Positions 1 to 8,056 of a stretch of 64,000 nucleotides of DNA are shown here, piece by piece. Location: the IMG/VR virus record IMGVR_UViG_3300025769_015982, positions 22,013-86,012 of that record; one strand, written 5' to 3'. The notes below the pieces were generated by a model. That model did not search any database. It had not been told where the DNA came from and saw nothing but the letters and a program-made list of their open reading frames with translations. The position numbers and the translations under genes are program-made. Every line of letters begins with the position of its first letter. Within the stretch, counting starts at the first letter, position 1. The DNA is from a virus.

Positions 1-236
1 ATGGTTATGAGAATGATGAAAAGCGGCTTAAGGAGATTGTAAAACAATTTTCTATTACATTTGGTGGTTCAAAAGATGATGTAGTTGCATTTATGGAGAA
101 TTTTGATGGTACTCTTGAGGAAATGTACTATGCTTATGCTAGAATTAAAGGTATTAAAAACGTTAGTTTATTAGAAACTATGCCTGTAAAAAGACGTGGG
201 CGCGGTAGGCCCCGTAAAAATCCTTTAATACAATAA
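1..236 (+). CDS. C-terminal part of an unknown protein with an AT-hook tail
   Basis: The gene is cut by the window edge; the open frame reads from base 3 to a TAA at 234-236, giving the last 77 residues. The sequence is acidic and helical (a GTLEEMYYAYARIKG stretch), then ends in a strongly basic tail containing RRGRGRPRKN. GRP flanked by basic residues is the AT-hook core that binds the minor groove of AT-rich DNA. Almost the same tail motif opens the RecA-fold ATPase at 58698. No enzymatic family is recognised. It lies 3 nt before the queD-like gene and is probably in the same transcript. Confidence 0.75.
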   Translation, partial: GYENDEKRLKEIVKQFSITFGGSKDDVVAFMENFDGTLEEMYYAYARIKGIKNVSLLETMPVKRRGRGRPRKNPLIQ

Positions 237-239
237 AGT

Positions 240-704
240 ATGGGAAAATTTCAATCAACAAAATTATTTGACGGATTCAGCTGTGTGTTCCGTCAGTGGA
301 AAGCAGAAAACACACATTGTAGATTTATGCATGGTTATGGAATTAGCTTTAGAGTATGGTTCGAAGGTGGACTAGACGACCGGAATTGGGTTTGGGACTT
401 TGGGGGTATGAAACGTGCTCAAACTAAAATTGACGGTATGAATCCTAAAACCTGGATGGATTATATGTTTGATCATACTATATTGGTTGCTAAAGACGAT
501 CCAATGCTTAGTTTAATTAATGAATTAGAACACAATAAAATAGCCCAAGTTAGAGTAGTAGAGGCTACAGGTGCTGAAAAATTTGCTGAATTTATATTTA
601 ATAAACTAAATACATTTGTACAAACTGAAACTGATAGTAGGGTTAGAGTAGCAAAAGTAGAATTTATGGAACACGGTAAAAACACTGCTATTTATGAAGG
701 TTAA
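240..704 (+). CDS. queD: QueD-like 6-carboxy-tetrahydropterin synthase
   Basis: Member of the 6-pyruvoyl-tetrahydropterin synthase / QueD fold (154 residues; family usually 120-150). QueD turns dihydroneopterin triphosphate into 6-carboxy-tetrahydropterin, the second step to 7-deazaguanine. Visible landmarks: the catalytic-type Cys in THCRFMHGYG, a W-V-WDFGGMK segment, the FDHT motif, an acidic FMEHGKNTAIYEG ending that matches the family's C-terminal Glu and substrate loop. The zinc ligands are unusual: the family HGH reads HGY, and the earlier AAH position reads VFR. Neighbours (DpdA-like, QueC-like, QueE, FolE2) support the pathway role. The next gene overlaps by 11 nt. Function is by family; metal use is uncertain. 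Confidence 0.82.
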   Translation: MGKFQSTKLFDGFSCVFRQWKAENTHCRFMHGYGISFRVWFEGGLDDRNWVWDFGGMKRAQTKIDGMNPKTWMDYMFDHTILVAKDDPMLSLINELEHNKIAQVRVVEATGAEKFAEFIFNKLNTFVQTETDSRVRVAKVEFMEHGKNTAIYEG

Positions 705-1485
705 AGTTTCACACGAAGTCCCCCTCCCACTACTTGAGGTTAGTAAAGATTTTAACGACTATGATTACTGCCTCCCCCACTTACTAGACCAACATGATTT
801 ATACGAACAGTATTTTAGGCAAGCTAAAGTCGAAGGTAGGTATATAATTATGGATAATTCTCTCCATGAATTAGGAGAAGCATATGATACTAAACGTCTA
901 TTGCATTGGGTAAATGAACTTAAACCTAATGAATTTATTGTACCCGATGTCTGGGAAAATTGTAATGCTAGCGTTAGGAATGCTAAAACATGGGCTTCTG
1001 TTGAATTACCTGAAGGAGTAGAAAAAGTAGCAGTTGTACAAGGAAAATCATATATAGAGTTTGCTACCGGATACCAACGTTATAAGTGGTTAGGTTACCA
1101 AAAAATAGCATTTAGTTATGGGGCGTCTTGGTTCCAAGAAACGTTTCAGCACCCAAACCCATACGTAGCTAAAATGATGGGTCGTTTAAAAACTATTAAT
1201 AATCTTTATAAAAATAATGTTATAGGAGATTATGATAGAGTACATCTTTTAGGGTGTAATTTACCCCAAGAATTCCTTTACTATAAAGACTTCCCATTTA
1301 TTGAATCTATAGATACTTCAAACCCTGTTATACATGCTTTAAAGGGAATGAGGTATTCCGAGGGGGGTTTATTACATAAAGACAAAGAAAAAATCGACGA
1401 AAATTTCGTTCAACCAATATCCCCAAAACAAAAAGAAGACGTTTTACACAATGTAAAAATGTTTAGAAAAATTAATCAACTATGA
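694..1485 (+). CDS. dpdA: DpdA-like DNA guanine transglycosylase
   Basis: 263-residue protein resembling the tRNA-guanine transglycosylase (TGT) TIM-barrel paralogues that exchange guanine for a 7-deazaguanine base in phage DNA. Seen: an early MDNSLHELG segment (place of the TGT acid/base Asp), FIVPDVWEN, a VAVVQGKS strand, a HLLGCNL strand and ESIDTSNP near the end, where TGT keeps its nucleophilic Asp. There is no C-terminal CxCxxC zinc site, as expected of the short phage forms. The assignment leans on fold-like motifs plus its place between queD and queC/queE/folE2. Which DpdA subfamily it belongs to cannot be told without alignment. Confidence 0.72.
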   Translation: MKVKVSHEVPLPLLEVSKDFNDYDYCLPHLLDQHDLYEQYFRQAKVEGRYIIMDNSLHELGEAYDTKRLLHWVNELKPNEFIVPDVWENCNASVRNAKTWASVELPEGVEKVAVVQGKSYIEFATGYQRYKWLGYQKIAFSYGASWFQETFQHPNPYVAKMMGRLKTINNLYKNNVIGDYDRVHLLGCNLPQEFLYYKDFPFIESIDTSNPVIHALKGMRYSEGGLLHKDKEKIDENFVQPISPKQKEDVLHNVKMFRKINQL

Positions 1486-1952
1486 ATCTAGTTTTAATCA
1501 CAATTACAATTTGCGCCCTAGCTTTTACTTATTATGTTTGGCGTTTCCATGACCAGTTAGCTGAACGAAAAGCAGAAGCCCAATTAGTAAAATGGAAACT
1601 TAAAGAAGAAAAAGCAATTAGAGAAGATGCTTACCAACGTTCTAGAGCAGTTAGCTTTGGTAAAACAATTGAACATTATGTCCCATTTATGGAAAATTTT
1701 CCTATCAACCCTAATGATGTAAGATTTTTTGGTAACCCAATTGATTATATCGCTTTTACAGAAATGGGATCAAAGAAAAAATGTGCAGTACATTTCTTGG
1801 AAGTTAAAAGTGGGGAAAGTAACTTAAACGCAAGACAAAGAAATATTAAGGATGCTATTCAAAAAGGTAGAGTTTACTGGCATGAGTATAATGCAGATGG
1901 TATCTGGACACATGAAACAAAAGATCAACATTTAAATAAAAAAGAAAAATGA
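1482..1952 (+). CDS. Membrane-anchored Holliday-junction-resolvase-like nuclease (Endonuc_Holl type)
   Basis: 156 residues. An N-terminal hydrophobic helix (about residues 3-20) is followed by a charged helix and a PD-(D/E)XK-type core. The core reads NPIDYIAF, then HFLEVKSGESNLNARQR, the E-V-K giving the metal-binding Glu and catalytic Lys. This layout (TM helix, coiled linker, E-V-K-x-G followed by a Q-R-x-I helix) matches the predicted endonucleases related to archaeal Holliday junction resolvases. Starts inside the dpdA stop (ATGA) and is followed by the QueC-like gene with the same coupling. Its role inside a modification operon is unknown; cleavage of unmodified DNA is a guess. Confidence 0.7.
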   Translation: MNLVLITITICALAFTYYVWRFHDQLAERKAEAQLVKWKLKEEKAIREDAYQRSRAVSFGKTIEHYVPFMENFPINPNDVRFFGNPIDYIAFTEMGSKKKCAVHFLEVKSGESNLNARQRNIKDAIQKGRVYWHEYNADGIWTHETKDQHLNKKEK

Positions 1953-2785
1953 CTAAACAAGCAGTATTGTCACTAAGTGGAGGTATGGACAGCTCCACAG
2001 TGTTGCTTCATCTACTCGCCAATGGCTATGAAGTGACAGCACTGTCTTTCGATTATGGGCAAAAACACAGAGTAGAACTTGATAGGGCCCAATCATTAGT
2101 AAATTATATTAATGATAAAGCAATTCAATCTAATTTAGACGGAGATTTTATTAAAAGATATTCTAAAGTTAAATATGGGGTTATTAAACTTAATGGTTTA
2201 GCTCCTATGCTTAATAGTGCCCTTGTAGAAGGTGGAGATGAAGTACCCGAAGGGCACTATGAACAGGAAAACATGAAAGAAACTGTTGTTCCTAACCGTA
2301 ATAAAATTTTCTCATCCTTAATTCAGGCTGTTGCCTTATCAATTGCAAATAAAAAAGATACAAAAGTCGATATCGCTATGGGTATTCACGCAGGTGATCA
2401 TGCTATTTACCCTGACTGTAGACAAGAATTCCGAGATGCTGACTATACGGCCTTCCTGGAAGGTAATTGGGACGCTGATCGGGTTAGCTATATTACCCCT
2501 TACCTTAATGGTGATAAGTTTGATATCCTTAAAGATGGACTCGAGTGTTGCGAGAAACTGGGTCTTAGATTTGACGAAGTATATCGAAATACAAATACTT
2601 CTTACAAGCCCATTAATATTGCTCATGAGTGGTACAGCGATTATAAATCAGCTTCATCGGTCGAAAGGGTTGAAGCCTTTATTAAATTGGGAAGACCTGA
2701 TCCAGTACAGTATGCTGATGAATCAGGAGTTGTCAATTGGGAAACTGTACGAAACCATGTGGAAAAAGTCTTAGAAAATGCTTAA
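1949..2785 (+). CDS. queC: QueC-family protein lacking the zinc cysteines (candidate DpdL-type CDG-processing enzyme)
   Basis: 278 residues, longer than typical QueC (about 220-230). The N-terminal PP-loop SGGMDSS (residues 10-16), FDYGQKH, VPNRN and GIHAGDHAIYPDCR are hallmark QueC motifs of the ATP-dependent conversion of 7-carboxy-7-deazaguanine (CDG) to preQ0. The C-terminal zinc knuckle that normally carries four Cys (C, then CGxCxxC before ER-x-EAF) is replaced: residues 215-240 read TNTSY...YKSASSVER with no Cys. From memory, phage QueC paralogues without this site have been proposed as CDG decarboxylases (DpdL) giving 7-deazaguanine in DNA. The family is certain; the reaction is inferred. 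Confidence 0.85.
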   Translation: MTKQAVLSLSGGMDSSTVLLHLLANGYEVTALSFDYGQKHRVELDRAQSLVNYINDKAIQSNLDGDFIKRYSKVKYGVIKLNGLAPMLNSALVEGGDEVPEGHYEQENMKETVVPNRNKIFSSLIQAVALSIANKKDTKVDIAMGIHAGDHAIYPDCRQEFRDADYTAFLEGNWDADRVSYITPYLNGDKFDILKDGLECCEKLGLRFDEVYRNTNTSYKPINIAHEWYSDYKSASSVERVEAFIKLGRPDPVQYADESGVVNWETVRNHVEKVLENA

Positions 2786-3551
2786 AAGAATAGAAGATTA
2801 TAATAAAGTTCTACCTATAGTAGAAGTATACCGCTGTGTGCAAAGTGAGGGCTCCCGTTTTGGGCGCCCCACTATTGCAATTAGAACCACAGGGTGTACC
2901 CACCGTTGTTGGTTCGGAGAAGGTGGCTGGTGTGATAGTTGGTATACAAGTATTCACCCTGAAAAAGGTACCTTTACTTTTAACGATATAATCGCTATTT
3001 ATGACGAGAACCCACAAGTTAAAGAAATGATGCTTACAGGTGGGTCACCTACAATGCATGCTGCCCTAGTAAATGAAATTACACATTTTGCCAAAGAAAG
3101 AGGAATCCTCGTTACAATTGAAACCGAAGGATCCCATTTCCTTGAGACTGATAACCCCATTGATCTCATTTCTCTTAGCCCTAAATTTTCTAATTCTGTA
3201 CCTAGGGTGGGCATTACTACTCCCGGTGGTAAAATTGTTGATGAAAGGTTTGTCAAAACTCATAACCGTTTTAGATTACATTATGAAAATATTAGGAAAA
3301 CTTTAGATTACCATAAAGACTACCATTACAAGCCTGTTTGGGATGGTACAGACGAATGTTTAGCTGAGATAGAGGAGTTTAGAGTAAAAATGGATATCCC
3401 TAAAGATAAAACCTATGTTATGCCAGCCGGGGATACTCGTGAAACATTAGTTGAAATGTATCCTAAAGTATTTGAAATGGTAGCAGAACATGGTTATAAT
3501 ATGACAGGTAGAGACCATATAATAGCATACGACACAGAAAGAGGAGTATAA
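2778..3551 (+). CDS. queE: QueE, 7-carboxy-7-deazaguanine synthase (radical SAM)
   Basis: 257 residues. QueE rearranges 6-carboxy-tetrahydropterin to 7-carboxy-7-deazaguanine using SAM and a 4Fe-4S cluster. Seen: an early VQSEG-x-x-G-RPT substrate segment, the cluster cysteines in TTGCTHRCWFGEGGWCD, MLTGGSPT (the GGE-like SAM motif), and an IETEGS strand. The three cysteines at about 40, 44 and 52 are spaced CX3CX7C rather than the usual CX3CX2C, so the cluster loop carries a five-residue insertion. Overlaps the QueC-like stop by 8 nt and abuts the HPRT gene. Confidence 0.88.
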   Translation: MLKRIEDYNKVLPIVEVYRCVQSEGSRFGRPTIAIRTTGCTHRCWFGEGGWCDSWYTSIHPEKGTFTFNDIIAIYDENPQVKEMMLTGGSPTMHAALVNEITHFAKERGILVTIETEGSHFLETDNPIDLISLSPKFSNSVPRVGITTPGGKIVDERFVKTHNRFRLHYENIRKTLDYHKDYHYKPVWDGTDECLAEIEEFRVKMDIPKDKTYVMPAGDTRETLVEMYPKVFEMVAEHGYNMTGRDHIIAYDTERGV

Positions 3552-4063
3552 TGGAAAAGATAATTAGTGAAAAAGAGCTAGATATTAAAATTAAAATTCT
3601 AGCTAAAAAAATAAATGATGAACATAGAGGTGATCCTACACCTGTAGTATTAGTTTGTATCTTAAATGGCGGATTTATGTTTTTTAGTGACCTCGTAAAA
3701 CAAATTACCATTCCAATTGAAATAGATTTTATTCGTTGTAAATCTTATTTAGGTAGAAAACAAGGTGATTTAGTAGTAACTAAAGATTTAGAAACAAAAA
3801 TTAAAAATAAACATGTTTATCTTGTAGATGATATATTAGATTCAGGTAATACTATGAAAGCAGTTACTAAGTTTCTTTCGGTTAAAGAACCTAAATCAGT
3901 TACTCCTGTAGCAGCAATTTATAAAGAAAGTGTGGACTTTAAGAAAGTACTTCATATATTTAAACAAGATACCGATTCATTATTTGATCCATGGTACATA
4001 GGGTATGGTATGGATGATGAGAATGGACACAATAGAAATTTAAGCACTATTTATACAATATGA
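3551..4063 (+). CDS. hpt: Hypoxanthine-guanine phosphoribosyltransferase
   Basis: 170 residues, normal for the type I phosphoribosyltransferase family. The PRPP-binding signature is VYLVDDILDSGNTM, preceded by an LNGGFMFFSDL loop and followed by a DPWYIGYGMDD base-recognition segment. It joins guanine or hypoxanthine to PRPP, giving GMP or IMP. Set between queE and folE2 it could recycle the guanine that a DpdA transglycosylase releases from DNA and return it to the GTP pool that feeds FolE2; that link is inference. The 3' end overlaps the folE2 start by 4 nt. Confidence 0.85.
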   Translation: MEKIISEKELDIKIKILAKKINDEHRGDPTPVVLVCILNGGFMFFSDLVKQITIPIEIDFIRCKSYLGRKQGDLVVTKDLETKIKNKHVYLVDDILDSGNTMKAVTKFLSVKEPKSVTPVAAIYKESVDFKKVLHIFKQDTDSLFDPWYIGYGMDDENGHNRNLSTIYTI

Positions 4064-5064
4064 TCGCAAAAGCAAGCTACTATAAATTAATACATCAAAT
4101 GCAAAATAAAGTAATAGACACCCAAAAATTTAACCATAGTTATGATCACGAATTTTCTCCTACAAAAGAATATTTAAAATCAATGCCTGATCTCCAAAAT
4201 GGAGATACTATTAAAGGGTCTAAAGTTGGGATTGAGCGAGTAGGTATATCTAATTTTAGATTACCACTTAAAATTCAAATGAAAGATGGTAATGTTATGG
4301 AAGTTGAAGCTTCTGTAATTGGTACTGTATCCCTTGAAGGTGTAAACAAGGGCATTAACATGTCTCGTATTATTAGAACGTTCTATGAGTATAAAGACGA
4401 AACATTTTCACTTGATACACTTGAAAAAGTACTCCTAGGATATAGAGAACGCCTGGGTTCATATGGAGCCCACATCCAAATCAGCTTCAACTACAGATTG
4501 TGGCAAGAGTCAATGCGTTCTGTAGATGCTGAAGGTAATAAAAATGGTGGTTGGCAATATTATAAGGTTACACTTGAATCCTTATTAAAAGAAAGTGGTA
4601 AATTTAATAAATATATCCATTTTGATTATGTATATTCTTCAACATGCCCTTGCTCTACAGAGCTTGCTTTGCACGCACTTGAAGAAAGAAATCAATATGC
4701 AACCCCACACTCACAACGTTCAGTTGCCCGCATTTCGCTTAAACTAAAAGACTTTATTTGGATTGAAGATATCCAAGATATGTGTCTTAAAGCTCTTAAA
4801 ACCGAAACTCAAGTATTTGTTAAGAGAGAAGATGAGCAAGCATTTGCTGAATTAAACGCTGCAAATACTAAGTTTGTAGAAGATGCTGTTAGATTGTTAT
4901 TTGAACAGTTTGATGCTGAAGAACGAGTATTAGATTTTAAAATCATTGCTTCACACAATGAAAGTCTTCACTCACACGATGCAATTGCAGTAATTACTAA
5001 AGGAATTGAAGGTGGATTTAACAAACATGTTTCCATCGCAGATATGAAATCATTAATATACTAA
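4060..5064 (+). CDS. folE2: FolE2-type GTP cyclohydrolase (GTP cyclohydrolase IB)
   Basis: 334 residues (family about 260-310). Opens the ring of GTP to make dihydroneopterin triphosphate, the first committed step of 7-deazaguanine synthesis and the substrate of QueD. Diagnostic features: the STCPCSTEL metal-binding Cys segment and the following ATPHSQRS (the family's NQRS/SQRS motif), then VEDAVRLLFEQF and an ASHNESLHSHDA segment carrying acidic and His residues. The FolE2 type does not need zinc, unlike FolE. Last gene of the deazaguanine set; 12 nt separate it from the next gene. Confidence 0.88.
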   Translation: MIAKASYYKLIHQMQNKVIDTQKFNHSYDHEFSPTKEYLKSMPDLQNGDTIKGSKVGIERVGISNFRLPLKIQMKDGNVMEVEASVIGTVSLEGVNKGINMSRIIRTFYEYKDETFSLDTLEKVLLGYRERLGSYGAHIQISFNYRLWQESMRSVDAEGNKNGGWQYYKVTLESLLKESGKFNKYIHFDYVYSSTCPCSTELALHALEERNQYATPHSQRSVARISLKLKDFIWIEDIQDMCLKALKTETQVFVKREDEQAFAELNAANTKFVEDAVRLLFEQFDAEERVLDFKIIASHNESLHSHDAIAVITKGIEGGFNKHVSIADMKSLIY

Positions 5065-5076
5065 AAAATAAAAGTT

Positions 5077-5277
5077 ATGGCATATTGGCTAGCAAAAGTA
5101 AAAATTGAAGAAGAAACAAATCGTGGTGCCGTTAGATGGACCAACGAACAGTTTATTGTCAACGCTGAAAACGCAACTGACGCAGAAGTAAAATTAACTC
5201 AAGAATATTCCAGTTATCCTATGGATTGGCATGTTGATCAGTTAAAGCAAATTAAAATCGTAAAAGTTATTGAGTAA
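5077..5277 (+). CDS. Small conserved protein, DUF4494-like
   Basis: 66 residues, predicted alpha/beta: WLAKVKIEEE strand, EQFIVNAENATDAE turn and helix, KIVKVIE strand. This W-x-x-KV ... E-x-x-V-x-A-x-x-x-x-x-AE layout resembles the small DUF4494-type proteins of Bacteroidetes and their phages, but the match is from memory and weak. Its stop codon shares one base with the next start. Confidence 0.65.
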   Translation: MAYWLAKVKIEEETNRGAVRWTNEQFIVNAENATDAEVKLTQEYSSYPMDWHVDQLKQIKIVKVIE

Positions 5278-5813
5278 TGAGTCAAACATATAGAGATTTA
5301 GAAAGAAAAGTCAAAAGTAATGATGTTCCTTTTGTGGATGAGGTAGAGGAATTTAATAAATTAATGAATAAACCCAATAACTATGAACCCACTATTCCAG
5401 AAAAGAAAGAATGGCAATTCGTATATGACTTCGTATTGGAAGAACTTGAGGAATATCGAAACGCATGTGAACGAGGTGACATCGTCGAAATTTTGGACGC
5501 GCTGTGCGACATTGCTTATGTTTCCTTTGGGAACGGAACTATGCTACATGGTCTTAAGGATAAAATTTGGCCAGCCTATCAAGAAGTTCAAGCCTCAAAC
5601 TTATCAAAGGCTTGCTCGACTGAGAAAGAAGCTCAAGCAACGATCGCAGTCAGGTCTGCCGAACAAGGGGAGCCGTGCCACTATGAAAAGTGTGGTGATA
5701 AATATATTGTTTACAGAACGCGTGACAGAAAAGTTATGAAAAATGTTAACTATTTCCGTCCGGATCTTAAACAATTTTTTAACGAAAAAGAATTAAAAAA
5801 TGTCAACTCGTGA
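5277..5813 (+). CDS. MazG-like / phosphoribosyl-ATP pyrophosphohydrolase-family protein
   Basis: 178 residues. The core DFVLEELEEYRNACERGD followed by EILDALCDIAYVSFG is the all-alpha NTP-pyrophosphohydrolase signature: ExxE on one helix and D-x-x-CD on the next bind the metal. Such phage enzymes hydrolyse dNTPs or NTPs, or lower ppGpp in the MazG case. The C-terminal 60 residues contain a CHYEKCGDKYIVYRTRDRKV strand pair, an extra domain not typical of MazG. The gene sits between the deazaguanine and replication genes, fitting nucleotide-pool control. The substrate is unknown. Confidence 0.75.
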   Translation: MSQTYRDLERKVKSNDVPFVDEVEEFNKLMNKPNNYEPTIPEKKEWQFVYDFVLEELEEYRNACERGDIVEILDALCDIAYVSFGNGTMLHGLKDKIWPAYQEVQASNLSKACSTEKEAQATIAVRSAEQGEPCHYEKCGDKYIVYRTRDRKVMKNVNYFRPDLKQFFNEKELKNVNS

Positions 5814-6093
5814 TTATGAAGGGTGGAGACGTTATGGGCAGTGGAAGAAAGAACAATATGAAAATTATCAAAAACAAATGAGTGATAGAGAAATCATGAA
5901 CGCTAAAAGAGTTCAACCAGTAAAATTAAAAAACATAGATCAGATGCCTGATCAAAAGTGGCACCGTATTATTTCCTTTATTAAATCAGGAATTAGAATC
6001 TTAGGTTATGCCCTTATTCCCTTTAACCTAATTACTGCTACAGTAGTTTTAATTGCTAGTGAGGTAGTAGGAATTATAGAAGAATTAGTATGA
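5800..6093 (+). CDS. Small membrane protein
   Basis: 97 residues. The first 60 are charged and Trp/Tyr-rich (GWRRYGQWKKEQ); the last 30 are hydrophobic (IRILGYALIPFNLITATVVLIA), enough for one long or two short membrane segments. Overlaps the MazG-like gene by 14 nt and the thioredoxin gene by 4 nt. No family recognised. Confidence 0.7.
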   Translation: MSTRDYEGWRRYGQWKKEQYENYQKQMSDREIMNAKRVQPVKLKNIDQMPDQKWHRIISFIKSGIRILGYALIPFNLITATVVLIASEVVGIIEELV

Positions 6094-6341
6094 AAAAGTT
6101 TTTATATTTTAGTGCCCCATGGTGTGGGCCCTGTAAACAATTAGGTCCAATTATGGATGAACTTCAAGCAGAAGGATATACAGTCCAAAAAATCGATGTA
6201 GATTCTAACCCAGAAATCTGCCAATCGTTTAGTGTCAGAAATGTCCCAACAGTTGTCTTACAAGTAGATAACGTAGAAAAGGGAAGAAAGCTTGGCCTTA
6301 ACCCAAAGAATACATATATTGACCTATATAATCAGGTTTAA
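6090..6341 (+). CDS. Thioredoxin/glutaredoxin-like protein
   Basis: 83 residues, a minimal thioredoxin fold. The active site is WCGPCKQ and the cis-proline is in NVPTVVL. It probably supplies electrons to ribonucleotide reductase or reduces phage proteins; T4 carries a comparable small redoxin. No reductase gene is visible in this window. Its stop overlaps the polymerase start by one base. Confidence 0.88.
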   Translation: MKKFLYFSAPWCGPCKQLGPIMDELQAEGYTVQKIDVDSNPEICQSFSVRNVPTVVLQVDNVEKGRKLGLNPKNTYIDLYNQV

Positions 6342-8056
6342 TGTATAAAAATTGTTATGTTCAAAGAGGTGATGAGTGGAATCATTACCGAATACACCTA
6401 TGGACCGATGAAGGTTACACTGAAGAGGAATTCCAAAATTATGGTTATCAAGAATGCTCCGAAGCCCAAGCGACCCATAAGGGCCTAAAGGGAGAAAACT
6501 TAAAGAAAGTGTTTAATTGGGATAGAGAAAACCCCCAAATGCACTATTCTGACCATACTAGAGGAAATATCCACACTAAATTTCTTATTGACAAATATGG
6601 TGATGATGATACTCCTTCTGTTACCCATAGGGAAGTATTTTTCGATATCGAGATTGAGATGGGTGGTGCTCTTACCCCAGAATATATTAAACAAGCACCT
6701 AAGCCTGTTACCTCAATTGCATGGTGGGATCGACAATTAGATGATTGGAAAATTATTATTGTAGATAAAGAAGGAAAACTTGAACAAACAATTGATAAAC
6801 AAGGAAGAGAAGTAATCCCCGTAAAACGGGAAACAGACTTATTAGACTTATTTATTAGGATGATGGAAGAAATTCAACCAGATATCCTTGTAGGTTATAA
6901 TAGTGATTATTTTGATATTCCTTACTTATATTATCGAATTAAAAACACAATGGGTGATCGTACAGCAAAACGCCTTTCACCCATTAATATTGTAGAAGAA
7001 CAAACTTGGAATGAGGATGTACCCATCAAAATAGCAGGAGTTAGTTCTCTTGACTATATGCGTTTACATAAAAAATATAGTTTTAAAGATGAACCATCAT
7101 TTAAACTAGATGCATTAGGTGAAAAGTATGTAGGTCAGAAAAAAATTGAGTACGAGGGTTCACTTGATAGGTTATTTGCAGAGGATAAGGAAAAGTTTAT
7201 TGAATATAACTTTGTTGATGTTTTAATACTTAAAAAATTAGACGAAAAATTCCAATATATTAATCTAACTAAAAATCTTGCTCATAAAGGGAAAGTATTA
7301 TATGAAGAAGTATATCTATCCTCTAAAATCCAAGATGGGGCTATTTCAGGTTGGTTATTATCTCAAAATATTATTCCCCCTAATAAGGATTTAAACCCAC
7401 TTACAAAGAAAAACTATGCTGGGGGTTATCTATTCTGCCCCAAAACAGGTATTTACAACTATATGTTTGATGAGGACCTTACATCACTGTATCCCTCAAT
7501 TATTATGTCTCTTAACATTGGTAAAGAAACATACGTTGGTAGAGTATTAGATTTGTATAATGATAGGAATAATAGGTTGGGTTTAAACGATTTAGAAGCT
7601 ATGGTCGCCCAAGACCCCGAAGCAACTATTCCACTTGAAAATACCGCACGTAACCAACAAAATATGCCCGTTAAAGACATAGTCAATAAAATCAAAACCC
7701 ATAATCTTGCGGTTACAGCAAATGGTGTTATGTTTAGAACTGATAAAAAATCAGCACTATCTGTTATACTTGATACTTGGTTTGACGAGCGAGTTAGATA
7801 TAAAAAAGCAATGAAAACTGCTTATAAGAGTGGCAATAAAAAAGAAGGTGAATTGAATCATTTGAAGCAATACACAATGAAAATCTTGCTCAACTCACTT
7901 TATGGTGCAACCGCCCTACCAAGTTTTAGGTATGGTAGTGTTATTTTATCTGAAGGTATCACACTTACAGGACAACGTATTATCCAAGAATCGGCTTTAT
8001 TTGCAAATACACATATGAATAAAGTGCTTCGGGGAGAATTAAAATTAGAATTATAA
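6341..8056 (+). CDS. Family B DNA polymerase, N-terminal part (exonuclease, motifs A and B)
   Basis: 571 residues, the first two thirds of a T4 gp43-like polymerase. Exonuclease motif I is FFDIEIE (D102, E104); motif II is VGYNSDYFDIPYL; motif III is the YNFVDVLILKKL region. Polymerase motif A is DLTSLYPSI near residue 379 and motif B is KILLNSLYGA near 515. The frame stops soon after motif B, before the catalytic YxDTDS. The missing part is encoded 270 bp downstream at 8327. The two chains together have 879 residues, close to T4 gp43 (898), so they probably assemble into one enzyme. Confidence 0.93.
   Translation: MYKNCYVQRGDEWNHYRIHLWTDEGYTEEEFQNYGYQECSEAQATHKGLKGENLKKVFNWDRENPQMHYSDHTRGNIHTKFLIDKYGDDDTPSVTHREVFFDIEIEMGGALTPEYIKQAPKPVTSIAWWDRQLDDWKIIIVDKEGKLEQTIDKQGREVIPVKRETDLLDLFIRMMEEIQPDILVGYNSDYFDIPYLYYRIKNTMGDRTAKRLSPINIVEEQTWNEDVPIKIAGVSSLDYMRLHKKYSFKDEPSFKLDALGEKYVGQKKIEYEGSLDRLFAEDKEKFIEYNFVDVLILKKLDEKFQYINLTKNLAHKGKVLYEEVYLSSKIQDGAISGWLLSQNIIPPNKDLNPLTKKNYAGGYLFCPKTGIYNYMFDEDLTSLYPSIIMSLNIGKETYVGRVLDLYNDRNNRLGLNDLEAMVAQDPEATIPLENTARNQQNMPVKDIVNKIKTHNLAVTANGVMFRTDKKSALSVILDTWFDERVRYKKAMKTAYKSGNKKEGELNHLKQYTMKILLNSLYGATALPSFRYGSVILSEGITLTGQRIIQESALFANTHMNKVLRGELKLEL

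Noticed and set aside
2331-2774. 147-residue open frame inside queC
   Set aside because: Other-frame shadow of a clearly conserved gene; no family features.
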